From a virus, in the IMG/VR virus record IMGVR_UViG_3300027822_000386, positions 1 to 33,173 of that record: a stretch of DNA of 33,173 nucleotides; one strand, written 5' to 3'. The notes beneath the pieces are model-generated. The model was not told the origin of the DNA. It did not search any database and was given only the letters and a program-made list of their open reading frames with translations. The first letter of the stretch is position 1; every line of letters begins with the position of its first letter. The translations under genes were made by a program, and so were the position numbers. Positions 1 to 8,999 of the stretch are shown piece after piece.

Positions 1-3000
1 AAAGCATCGCCTTCATCAGAAAAAGGGTTCATTATTAAAAAATTATTTCGTCTTGTGTGTTCTGAAATTTTAAAATAATAAGGCTCATCATCGTCTGGAT
101 CTACACCACCACTAAAATAATTCATAGCTGTAACACCAAAAGCTGTTGCAATAACGCTGGCAGCAATTTTTTTTCCTCTTTTAGATTTTAACGCTTTCAT
201 TGCTCGAACAGGGCCCTGAACGCCTACATTAAAAAATAAATAAGCTGCATTAATATGGTCAGACCACTCGCCTTTATCATTAAAATTAATTGTTAATTCT
301 TTTGCATACATGGCAGCATCCGGCATTGACATTCCGCTTTCAACAAGATTTTTAAAGGCCGATAAACGGACAGTGTTTTCAACTGTTTTATTTACATCTG
401 TGATATATGCGAATGTCGTATTTAACGCTTTTTTATAGGCGGCCTTATTCCCTCTTCGAGTTATTTTAATCTTTTTTTCAATTTCTTTTGCTTGTGCATC
501 AAAATTTTTAAGCCCAAAAAAACCAACAGCGCCACCATGCGCATGATATAATTTCTGCCAAGAGTTCCATTCTACATTCCCCTTTTTTTCATCTTTTTTA
601 CGATATCCCCTATAAAGAGATCGCATTGCCTTCGGGTAGTCTTTTATTACATTTTTTAAAATTTTCTTTGGATGCTCTGACCCAAGATTAAAGGCTGCTG
701 CCTCAGCATCTTTAAATGCATTTTTTAATATAAACTCAGGATCTAAGGCCGTGTATACTGTTGCAAAATATCTGTTTATTTTTGCAGCGGTTTTAATCAA
801 AATATTTACTTGTTGTGCATTCATTTGCAACATTGCTTTTCGGACTAAAGGATCTTCAATTTTAATATATTGTTTTACACCATCCTCATAGACATGGATA
901 AAATTTTTTTGGTTTTGTGCCCAGGCTGGCACAAGAATTTTTTTAATTTTTTGTGTTTTTTTATCCCATTTTTTTTTCATAACCGATTTATTTATTGACC
1001 ATAAATCTGGGTTAGGATACTTGCGCACTAAATTAAGAAATTTTTTAGAAACTTCATGCTGTCTGATTTTAATAATTGTTTCAGATGTCCCGACAATTGA
1101 CCATGCAACAGGACTTTGAGCTCTCGATTCCCGTCCCATGGCATATTTTAATCCAGAGTCAAAAACGTCAAAACCCCTACCGACTCCGCCAATAACAGGT
1201 TCACCATCTTTTCCTCTTAATGGCACATAAAAATCATATTTATTACGCACATTATTATATGTTTGCTTACTGATCATGCCGGCATTATAAAGCATTTTTA
1301 ATCGCTTTTCATTAATAGCATAAACATCCTTTGCAAGTTCTTTTAAACGTGTTGCCTTTTTTTCATCATCAAATTTTTTTAAAATTTCCCTGGCTTCCTT
1401 GTTTGTCATCCCTGAACCAGAAGTTTGCTCAGTTCCTTTAATCTCATTTCTTTCTTCTAAAGCATGTTTTGCATAAACATAATCATCAAGTTCCTGGATA
1501 TCTATTTTTGCCTTGGCAATTTTTTCCAATAATGGATCTACAATTTTTTCTTCAAACCGCTTTAATTGGTCTCCAACTTTACCCGGGAAGAGTTTAGTAG
1601 CCAAAAAAACATCAAGATCATGCGGCATTTTATTTTTATTTAAAATTTCTTGTAATCGTTTTAGGCGAATAAATTTATCTTGAAGTTTACGGATTATAAA
1701 ATCACCCACAATTTCACCAGACCTTAATTCTTTGCCCATTGTTTGTTGAATAGGATGCCGAATTAAATCAAATTTGTCTTTTATAGAAAACTGTATTTCA
1801 TCCAATGCATAATCTTTTTCAGGTACAAAAATTTGTGCCCCGCCTTGGCGCGCTGTTTTATATTCATTAAAAATTAAAGTTAACAAATCTCTGGTTTCTT
1901 TTACATCTTTAGCGGTTGCCTCATAATAATTTTTATCTTTTTTAATTTTTTCGGCAAAAGAGTCAAAAAGTTTTTTTAAATAACCAATGATTTTATTGAA
2001 AAGAGTTTTATCTTTTTGAAAAATTTCTCCAAAAAATTCTTTATTTGTTAATTGGTCTCCAACATAATCACCAATTATTTCTTCAAGTTCAATCGAACCA
2101 GTAATATTTCTTGTACCTTTTTCTTTTTTTAATTTAATGACTTTATCTGTGTAACCTGGTAGCTTCCCAGATTGCGCTATTAAAGCAGATTCAAGTGCTT
2201 CGTAAAGGCCTATGTTATCTTTTTTTAACTCATGAACAGCTTCATGCCCTATAATTTTAAGCATAGGCTTGGTGTTATTTGTATTAATAAAGATAGTGTC
2301 TTTAACTCGACCAGCTACAACACCATTAAAATCATATATTTCAGGGTTATTGTTTTGGAAGTATATGATTTTTTTATTAAAAGCTTTTTCTATTAATTTA
2401 TGATCGTTTCGTTTTTTATTATCAATTTCTTTTTCGTCAACAGCCACAAACATATTTTCCGGCAATTCTTTTTTTAATTGTGCCGCAAGACTTTTTGTAA
2501 GTTGATCTGTTTCGGGTATTTTTTTTGTTTTTAAATTTTTCTTTTCTTGTTTTTTATCTTTTTCTTTTCCTTTTGATTTTTTTGAAAAAATAAGTTCATC
2601 GCTAAGAGCAAATTTCGCCGTTGTGCCTCCTCTTGGATAAGATGGCATTAAATTAGTGCCGCCAACTCCTTGTACCCCTGCAATCGGTAAGAAATCATTA
2701 AAATTTACAATATAACTTTTAATAAATTCCATTTTTGAGTGAGGAATTGTATTTGATGTGTCTACAAAAACAATTGAAGAAGCATTTACTCGCTCACCGG
2801 CAGATAATATTTGTAATGTTAATTTTCTGGCAGGCACACCAGGTTTATATTCTAAAAAACCAAGAGGAATACCATTAACTGCTCTAAAAACTATTCCAGT
2901 TTTTCCAGGATAATTTTTATTAGTAAAATTAAGAACGTCATGTGAATTAAGCATAGCTTTTTCTTGCGGAAAATTTCCTACTTTTTCTCTATCTTGAAAA

Positions 3001-6000
3001 GCAATATCAATTTTTTCTTGTATAGTTTTAACTGGCCGTTCGGCAATATCTCCCATTTCATCAAAAGAAACATATTTTTTATTAGCAATAATTAATGATT
3101 GCTGTTTAATTTTAGTAAGGCTTAATAATTTATTAAACTTTTTTATAGTCGCCCTATCAGGCTTAGAACTTTTAGCTGATTCAGAGGGATGATTATGAAC
3201 AAAATATATTTTATTAGTTTTAGGGTTTCGCATGGCGGGCATTAACGCCAATAAAGGTTTAACATTTGTAGATGCTGTAAAGCCTTTTGAATGTTCTTGA
3301 ATTTGCAAAATTTTATTATTTTTATCAACTGATATAACATAAGACCATTCTTGTGCTTTTTTTCCTAAAAATCCCATCAATGAAGCCACATCATCTATAT
3401 TTTCAACATACATGCTTTCAGCTTTAATTTTACCGGTATCTACAAGATGTATGTGCTGAGAAGCGTGTAATTTAAATAATTTTTCTTTTGTTTTTTCAGT
3501 TTTAGCAATATTTGGGTTTGTCGGAAATTGTAAAATAGTTTGTTTTTGTACTGGTTTTTCAATTATTCTTTTATATTTTTTTCTGGTTTTTTGAGTCTTT
3601 AATTCTTTTTTGACAAGATTGACTTGCCCATTGAACAAATCAAGTTGATTTTGTTTTGCTACGCTTTTATTCTTAAAATGAGAAATTTCTTTATCAGGCT
3701 TAAATATGGACGGCTGTTTTTCTTTAATTTCATAGGCTATGGGTTTGTTTTTATTTTTTGCAACTTGAAAATTTGTGCCTTTGCCTTTCGTTACTATCCA
3801 CTCGCTTTCAGGAACGCCTTGGGCTTCATATGGAAATTTTTCACGTCTTTGTATGGCTGTTAGTTTAGCCCGAACGGATGTGTCTCTGGCTTCTATCTCA
3901 CCAGCCAACTTTTTATATGCTTCAAATGCAGTCTTCGGAGCATTTTCCATTTCGATAGAAATATTTTTTAATGTTTCCAAAAGTTGTTTAATAAATTCGT
4001 TATTTTTGTTTTTTTCTATAAATTCTTTTTTTGAGTTTGAACCAGGGGAGTTAAGCCACTGGTCAGTAAGAAAATCTTCATATTGAATTTTATTTTCAAG
4101 CAAGCGTTGATATTGCTTTGAAACGCCTGAAAGCATACCCTGAATAGTATTTATTTGGAACTGCTCTACCGAGCCACCTGTTGCAAACCCTTCAATGTCT
4201 TGAATGACGTGCTGGATTTCATGAAATAGAAATGATTTAACTTCTTTAACAGATTTAGTTTTAATCTCGATTTCTGCTTCTAAATCAACTAATCCTTCAG
4301 AAGCTCTATCTATTGCTGGTAAATAACTACCTATTTCTTCTATAATATCAGGATTAACTTCAATCGAAACTAACAAATTTTTTAACTGCGGATAGTTTTT
4401 ATATAATTTATCATGTGTTAATATCTCGCTTAAAAGGCTATTAGTTCCAACGCCTTTTGTTCTTTCTTGTAATACTTTAGAATTAAATTTAGCCTTACTA
4501 TCATCAATTTCAAACTTCCAAATGTCTTCTTTTTCAGCGCCTTTTAACCAACCGGTGTTTCTCCAAACTTCTTTTTTGTCTATACCATCAGCCAGCATTT
4601 TTTGGGCCTTAGATAGAGCACCTTTATCCGCTCCTATTGCTTTTTCGCCTGCCATTTGGAAACGAATAGCTTTTGTATCTTTTAACTTTTCTTTTTGAAT
4701 ATTTTTTTTAACAAATTTTCCCGATGCAATTTCTTTTTCGATACTTCTTATAGTTTTTTGACCGATAAGATTTCTCAAAGAATCCATAATATCTAAAAGC
4801 TTTTGAACAATTTTGCCCAAAGCGCTTTCTTGGGAAAACAATCGGCCTTTAATCATTTCACCTATAAACTCAGCCTCTTTTTCTTCAGTAAGTTTGCCAT
4901 CAAACCCATCTTCACGAATAGCATCATGAATAATTTTTAAATCTGAATCTAAAACAACGCCCATATCTTTGAACAAATGCCATTGCTCATGAAAAAGGCT
5001 CCCGATGTCTGCCAGATCACTAATCCCACCAATTTTAAACTCCATTCTGATATTATCTTTTGAAGAAATATATGCGGCTCTTGGTATTTGACCTTTTTGC
5101 AACGTTATTGCAAAACCTTTACCGACAGAATCAACAGTAAGAATTTTAACTTTAGGCATCCCCGGATATTGAAACCATAGGTTGCCCTCCTTATCTTGCC
5201 CTATTTCGCTGCCTGTATCGGAAAAAGCTTTTTTGATACTATCAACGGTTAATGGTTGCCTTATTCCAACTTGAGTAGAAAATTTTATTATTTCTTCTTC
5301 TTTCGGTTTTTTTTCTAACTCTAACCCGTGTTTTGTCGGCTGTATAACCTTTCGTGTATCTCCTGATAATGTTTGTTCTGCTCGATCACTTTCTTTGTCC
5401 CCTCCGCTAATTCCTTGATTTCTTGTTTTGATTGCGGCTGGAAGAATTTGTCTAATTTTTCCGTAGGCTTCTTTTTTGATCCTGCTTGCATCTGCTGGAC
5501 TTGTTGCATTAGAAAGCTCCTTTGCGTACTGATTTATAATATCATTAATTTGCCCTTTTTGTATGGCAAAAACGTCAAATGCTTTTTTTAATAAATCTGC
5601 CTCTTGTGAAATTTGTTTACCCTTTTCAGTATCAACGACAAAACCTTCTGAGGAAAGTCGTTCAGCTTTTTTAGGGGCACTTACCAATCCGAATAATTTT
5701 TTATCGACTATAAGGTTTGAAACGATATGTTCTTTAATTTTAGCTCGTTCTATTATTAATGGTCGATTTAATATTTCATCGCCAAATAAGCTTTGCTGTA
5801 TTTCTGTTTTTCGGCTTACTCCTTGCAAGTCAAAAATCATTTGCTCTAATACTTTAATATTTATGCTTTTTTTCTTTTTATTGATTAACTTAAAAAGAGT
5901 TCTTTGGTCGTCATGGTTTTTAACCATATCACCAAGTAATACTCCTTGATTTTGGGGGAAACGACCAAGGTTAACTTCATTAAACAATTCAGGCGCTAAT

Positions 6001-8996
6001 TGAGCCAATGCCATGCCTTTTTGTGCGATATTATTTGTTGTCGCGATCCCATACTCTTCAAGCAACTGTTCTTTGTTTAATTTAAGTGCTTTGAAAATCA
6101 TAGCCGCATCTTCAGCCGTCCCTTGGCCCTCAGCAATATTTATCAAAGCTCCTTTGTTTTTGGCTTCTTGTTCGGTTTTTACCGACAAAAACCGAACCAA
6201 AGCCATATCTATCTCCAGTCTCTGGAGTAATTCAAACCTATGATGACCATTAACAACATAAATTTTTCCATCTTTTGGATCTTTCCAAACAGAAAGAATG
6301 CCAGCAATATCTTTATCCCATTTTTGAACATTTTTTAATTTTGCAGAAATACCTTTCTGATTTAATCTTTGTTTATACTGAAACTTTTCAGGATCAATGT
6401 TTAAATTTTTAGATGCAATAACCTCGACATTATCGTATAGCCCAGGTTTATTTTCTCTTTTTTCAATTTGGCTTAAAAGTTTTTTTATTTCTTCATTTTT
6501 TTGTTGGACTTTTTTAGCAATTTTATTGGCAGTTTCTTTAATCTTTTGTTTCTGGGCCTCAACATCTTTTTTCTGGCTTTCAATATTTTGTTGCTGTTTC
6601 TCAACATCTTTTTTTTGCTCCCCAATCTCTTTTTTTTGTTTTTCAAAATTAATATCTTGCTGCTGTTTTTCAGCATTTTTTTCTTTTGTGGCCTCCTTTT
6701 TTTTTGTTCTTTTTGCCTGACTTTTTGCCCATGCCCCTTCCGAAGATTTGCGGAAAAGCCGTTGAATCTCAGATCCCTTTACACTTCTTTTGCCTTGTTT
6801 AAGACGATTTTCTTTTTCATCAATCATCTTTAAGTCCGCATTTTTTAAATCTTTATCAATCCCATAGCTAATACCTATGCCCGACAAAAATAATTCTTCC
6901 CCTTTTTTATATCCAATCCCATCCGACAATTCACGGTCGGCTTCCATTTTGTATCGAATTTTTAATTTATGTTTTAATGTTTCTTTTATTTTTTTAACAA
7001 TATCTTCAAGTTCTTTTTTAGAATCACCGGTTATAATTAATTCTTCACCGCCATAACGATACCCATTATCTGAAAATCTGTTAATAACATCCCCAACGCT
7101 TTTTAATATTTGATCGCCCGCATCATGACCGAGAACATCATTTACCCAGGAAAAGTTATCAATATCTATCATTAATTTTTCTTTTTTTTGATCTTCAGGC
7201 AAATTGTCTTCTTTAATTGAGCTTTCAATCCATGCCGCTTTGTTGTGAAGTTTAGTTAGCGGGTCAATATATGCTTTTTTTGCCATTTGCCTGGCAATGC
7301 CTCTGGCCTCATCAACTGTTTCAACTTTTTCTAAAATTGCCTCAAAATTTTCTCTTGTAACAGTGTCACGCCTTTCACCTTCCCGCTGCTCTTTTGGTAC
7401 TGATGCTTCTTTTTTCCTACGGTCCTGTTTTTTTATATTGGTTATTATTATTGGTTTATCAGTAACTGGAACTTCTTTTTTTGAACTTTTTGTTATTTCT
7501 TTCTGGATAGGAGCTATTCCTTCCTGACCAGTTTCAACATCTTCAATTCTTTGTTGTTTTAATTCTTTTTTGTCTAAAGCATTAATTGGATGTTCTTTTT
7601 GCGTTCCAGCAATTGGTGACGAATATATTTCTTGAATTTCTGCCCGTAAAAGATCGTTTGCATCCAAACCTTGGAGCATTGTTTCTAAGGCATCTTTTGT
7701 AAATTCACCATCTTCATAGCCTTGCCGCAATTGTTCTATTAATAAATTTGGTTTGGTTTTTTCTTGAGTAGGTTTTAATTTATTAGAAAGCCCTGCATCA
7801 TCCGCTACATATTCCGTATCCTGTGTTGTCTCATCTGTTAATTTATCCTGAATTTTACTAACACCCCTTGATGCGATTTTCATGCCTCCCATCATTAATG
7901 GAGTAGTAAGTAGCACAGAACTTAAAACCTCTTTAAAAGCTTCCTCATAAGTCAATTCTTTGTCTCTTAATCCATGAATTGTCTCGTAATGAGATGTCTT
8001 TTTTTGTGTAATCGTCTCACCAAGCATTTCTTCTGTTAGAACAGTTGCAAGCTTACCAACAGAAAGACCGGTTTTTAAAGCTAAGTTTTTACCAATTTGA
8101 CTTGCGGCTTTCTTTTTTATTTCATTTAAAGCTGTTTTCATGGCCGTCTTAGAAGCAGCTTTTTTCCCAAGATTAAGAACGCCACCCATAAAAAGATTGC
8201 CTATTGTTTCCCCGCCAGCTTCCCAAAGACCAACCCAGTCAGCGTCAGACTCAACAATATCATAAACCTCTTTCCATTTATTTTCTAATTCAGGCGTTAT
8301 TTTTTCATCTTTATGAGCTGCCAAAAATTGTTCTTTGACTCTATCAATAAATTCATCCTTTGTTGCTCCTTGTGAAACTGCCGTGCCAGCTGCAAATCCA
8401 GTAGCCATCCCTGCCGCCGTGCCCACAATTGGAATAGTTGATCCGGTTAATCCTGCAAGGGCAGAGCCCCCGGCTTTTGCACCAAAAGAGACTATGGCAT
8501 TTACAAGACTATATCCAAGCGAATCGGCAGCCGATTCAAGATCCCCGTGCGTAATTTTTTGATCCGTAAAAGGAATTTTAAGCCAAGTTTGTTCTTTTTC
8601 TTTTTCTGTTAAAGTTTTTCTGCGCTCACGTTCTTTTTTATTAGTTTCAATCCATCTGTCAAGGCCAGACTCTTTTAGCGACTCATCCCCACGCCTTAAT
8701 GTTCTACCCATAACTTCAGGCGCAACGTCTGTAAATATTGAAGGAATTGATTTGGTAATTGTCCAGAGGCCATCAAAAAAAGATTGCTCCTCTCCTTGCT
8801 CTGGAGTTACTTCTGGATCTGCTGTAAAGGTAGCAAGTGAATCAAAAAAAGAATTATCTTTAGGCGGATTATTTATAGAAGAGCGATCCTCAGAAGAAAC
8901 ATTCTCAGAAGAAGCCTCTCCAATAATATTTGGTTTTTCTGTGTTTTCTTGATCTTCACCCGCCAAAGATGAAAGTTCATAAAAAAAATTACTCAT
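1..8996 (-). CDS. Giant multidomain phage polyvalent protein with GGDEF, ParB-like, JAMM and HExxH peptidase domains (C-terminus beyond window)
   Basis: One open frame of at least 2998 codons starts at ATG 8996, three bases after the preceding stop, with AAAGGT upstream as ribosome site, and leaves the window still open. Domains in order (residues): Gly/Ala-rich hydrophobic stretch about 150-205; GGDEF domain about 569-736; heptad coiled coil 785-826; ParB-like domain about 853-1000 with GHHRFELL near 915; HEQWH at 1336-1340; LPD23-like segment about 1448-1610 with TGW near 1481-1483 and HEIQH at 1592-1596; QLDLF at 1784-1788; JAB/RadC-like domain about 1880-2000 with HNHPS at 1934-1938; HEAVH at 2251-2255; long helical region from about 2390 to the edge resembling polyvalent-associated C-terminal domains (LPD38-like, less certain). 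Last known gene of the virion operon and next to internal-protein candidates, so probably packaged and ejected into the host, where its domains would act on host defences or signalling. Polyvalent-protein architecture is known; packaging and function are inference. Confidence 0.9.
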   Translation of the reverse strand, partial: MSNFFYELSSLAGEDQENTEKPNIIGEASSENVSSEDRSSINNPPKDNSFFDSLATFTADPEVTPEQGEEQSFFDGLWTITKSIPSIFTDVAPEVMGRTLRRGDESLKESGLDRWIETNKKERERRKTLTEKEKEQTWLKIPFTDQKITHGDLESAADSLGYSLVNAIVSFGAKAGGSALAGLTGSTIPIVGTAAGMATGFAAGTAVSQGATKDEFIDRVKEQFLAAHKDEKITPELENKWKEVYDIVESDADWVGLWEAGGETIGNLFMGGVLNLGKKAASKTAMKTALNEIKKKAASQIGKNLALKTGLSVGKLATVLTEEMLGETITQKKTSHYETIHGLRDKELTYEEAFKEVLSSVLLTTPLMMGGMKIASRGVSKIQDKLTDETTQDTEYVADDAGLSNKLKPTQEKTKPNLLIEQLRQGYEDGEFTKDALETMLQGLDANDLLRAEIQEIYSSPIAGTQKEHPINALDKKELKQQRIEDVETGQEGIAPIQKEITKSSKKEVPVTDKPIIITNIKKQDRRKKEASVPKEQREGERRDTVTRENFEAILEKVETVDEARGIARQMAKKAYIDPLTKLHNKAAWIESSIKEDNLPEDQKKEKLMIDIDNFSWVNDVLGHDAGDQILKSVGDVINRFSDNGYRYGGEELIITGDSKKELEDIVKKIKETLKHKLKIRYKMEADRELSDGIGYKKGEELFLSGIGISYGIDKDLKNADLKMIDEKENRLKQGKRSVKGSEIQRLFRKSSEGAWAKSQAKRTKKKEATKEKNAEKQQQDINFEKQKKEIGEQKKDVEKQQQNIESQKKDVEAQKQKIKETANKIAKKVQQKNEEIKKLLSQIEKRENKPGLYDNVEVIASKNLNIDPEKFQYKQRLNQKGISAKLKNVQKWDKDIAGILSVWKDPKDGKIYVVNGHHRFELLQRLEIDMALVRFLSVKTEQEAKNKGALINIAEGQGTAEDAAMIFKALKLNKEQLLEEYGIATTNNIAQKGMALAQLAPELFNEVNLGRFPQNQGVLLGDMVKNHDDQRTLFKLINKKKKSINIKVLEQMIFDLQGVSRKTEIQQSLFGDEILNRPLIIERAKIKEHIVSNLIVDKKLFGLVSAPKKAERLSSEGFVVDTEKGKQISQEADLLKKAFDVFAIQKGQINDIINQYAKELSNATSPADASRIKKEAYGKIRQILPAAIKTRNQGISGGDKESDRAEQTLSGDTRKVIQPTKHGLELEKKPKEEEIIKFSTQVGIRQPLTVDSIKKAFSDTGSEIGQDKEGNLWFQYPGMPKVKILTVDSVGKGFAITLQKGQIPRAAYISSKDNIRMEFKIGGISDLADIGSLFHEQWHLFKDMGVVLDSDLKIIHDAIREDGFDGKLTEEKEAEFIGEMIKGRLFSQESALGKIVQKLLDIMDSLRNLIGQKTIRSIEKEIASGKFVKKNIQKEKLKDTKAIRFQMAGEKAIGADKGALSKAQKMLADGIDKKEVWRNTGWLKGAEKEDIWKFEIDDSKAKFNSKVLQERTKGVGTNSLLSEILTHDKLYKNYPQLKNLLVSIEVNPDIIEEIGSYLPAIDRASEGLVDLEAEIEIKTKSVKEVKSFLFHEIQHVIQDIEGFATGGSVEQFQINTIQGMLSGVSKQYQRLLENKIQYEDFLTDQWLNSPGSNSKKEFIEKNKNNEFIKQLLETLKNISIEMENAPKTAFEAYKKLAGEIEARDTSVRAKLTAIQRREKFPYEAQGVPESEWIVTKGKGTNFQVAKNKNKPIAYEIKEKQPSIFKPDKEISHFKNKSVAKQNQLDLFNGQVNLVKKELKTQKTRKKYKRIIEKPVQKQTILQFPTNPNIAKTEKTKEKLFKLHASQHIHLVDTGKIKAESMYVENIDDVASLMGFLGKKAQEWSYVISVDKNNKILQIQEHSKGFTASTNVKPLLALMPAMRNPKTNKIYFVHNHPSESAKSSKPDRATIKKFNKLLSLTKIKQQSLIIANKKYVSFDEMGDIAERPVKTIQEKIDIAFQDREKVGNFPQEKAMLNSHDVLNFTNKNYPGKTGIVFRAVNGIPLGFLEYKPGVPARKLTLQILSAGERVNASSIVFVDTSNTIPHSKMEFIKSYIVNFNDFLPIAGVQGVGGTNLMPSYPRGGTTAKFALSDELIFSKKSKGKEKDKKQEKKNLKTKKIPETDQLTKSLAAQLKKELPENMFVAVDEKEIDNKKRNDHKLIEKAFNKKIIYFQNNNPEIYDFNGVVAGRVKDTIFINTNNTKPMLKIIGHEAVHELKKDNIGLYEALESALIAQSGKLPGYTDKVIKLKKEKGTRNITGSIELEEIIGDYVGDQLTNKEFFGEIFQKDKTLFNKIIGYLKKLFDSFAEKIKKDKNYYEATAKDVKETRDLLTLIFNEYKTARQGGAQIFVPEKDYALDEIQFSIKDKFDLIRHPIQQTMGKELRSGEIVGDFIIRKLQDKFIRLKRLQEILNKNKMPHDLDVFLATKLFPGKVGDQLKRFEEKIVDPLLEKIAKAKIDIQELDDYVYAKHALEERNEIKGTEQTSGSGMTNKEAREILKKFDDEKKATRLKELAKDVYAINEKRLKMLYNAGMISKQTYNNVRNKYDFYVPLRGKDGEPVIGGVGRGFDVFDSGLKYAMGRESRAQSPVAWSIVGTSETIIKIRQHEVSKKFLNLVRKYPNPDLWSINKSVMKKKWDKKTQKIKKILVPAWAQNQKNFIHVYEDGVKQYIKIEDPLVRKAMLQMNAQQVNILIKTAAKINRYFATVYTALDPEFILKNAFKDAEAAAFNLGSEHPKKILKNVIKDYPKAMRSLYRGYRKKDEKKGNVEWNSWQKLYHAHGGAVGFFGLKNFDAQAKEIEKKIKITRRGNKAAYKKALNTTFAYITDVNKTVENTVRLSAFKNLVESGMSMPDAAMYAKELTINFNDKGEWSDHINAAYLFFNVGVQGPVRAMKALKSKRGKKIAASVIATAFGVTAMNYFSGGVDPDDDEPYYFKISEHTRRNNFLIMNPFSDEGDA
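3000..3360 (-). other. JAB/RadC-type JAMM domain in the giant protein
   Basis: HNHPSESAKSSKPD at residues 1934-1947 reproduces the JAMM signature HxHx(7)SxxD exactly, with H1934, H1936, S1944 and D1947 as predicted metal and catalytic ligands. Flanking strands (SYVISVDKNNKILQIQEHS, then QQSLIIANKKYVSFDEMG) fit the RadC-like JAB fold. In phage polyvalent proteins such domains are predicted metal-dependent peptidases or deconjugases. Substrate unknown. Confidence 0.8.
6519..6644 (-). other. Heptad-repeat coiled coil in the giant protein
   Basis: Residues 785-826 form six consecutive seven-residue units (EKQKKEI, GEQKKDV, EKQQQNI, ESQKKDV, EAQKQKI, KETANKI), each ending in Ile or Val. The DNA is correspondingly repetitive. 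The segment joins the GGDEF and ParB-like domains. Since GGDEF enzymes must dimerise to work, this coiled coil could supply the dimer contact, which is inference. Confidence 0.8.
6788..7292 (-). other. GGDEF (diguanylate cyclase) domain inside the giant protein
   Basis: Residues about 569-736 read as a full GGDEF domain. The entry motif DPLTKLHNKAAW matches the usual DxLTGLxNR. DID at 611-613 supplies the metal-binding aspartates. NDVLGHDAGD at 619-628 matches the substrate-binding signature. RYGGEEL at 647-653 holds the active-site loop, with GGEE as in active GGEEF enzymes but Leu for the final Phe. A GISYGI segment closes the fold. RFSD at 640-643 lies exactly five residues before GGEEL, the spacing of the RxxD allosteric site of PleD. 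Active family members condense two GTP into c-di-GMP. Activity here is predicted from motifs only. Confidence 0.88.
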
Positions 8997-8999
8997 TAT

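Noticed and set aside
6485-6676. Minus-strand 63-residue Lys-rich frame
   Set aside because: Out-of-frame shadow of the heptad coiled-coil DNA of the giant gene.
5563-6833. Several plus-strand open frames with Phe/Ser/Leu-rich products between 3.6 and 9 kb
   Set aside because: They are antisense to the giant minus-strand frame, have hydrophobic low-complexity products caused by its Lys/Glu-rich coding sequence, and lack ribosome sites.
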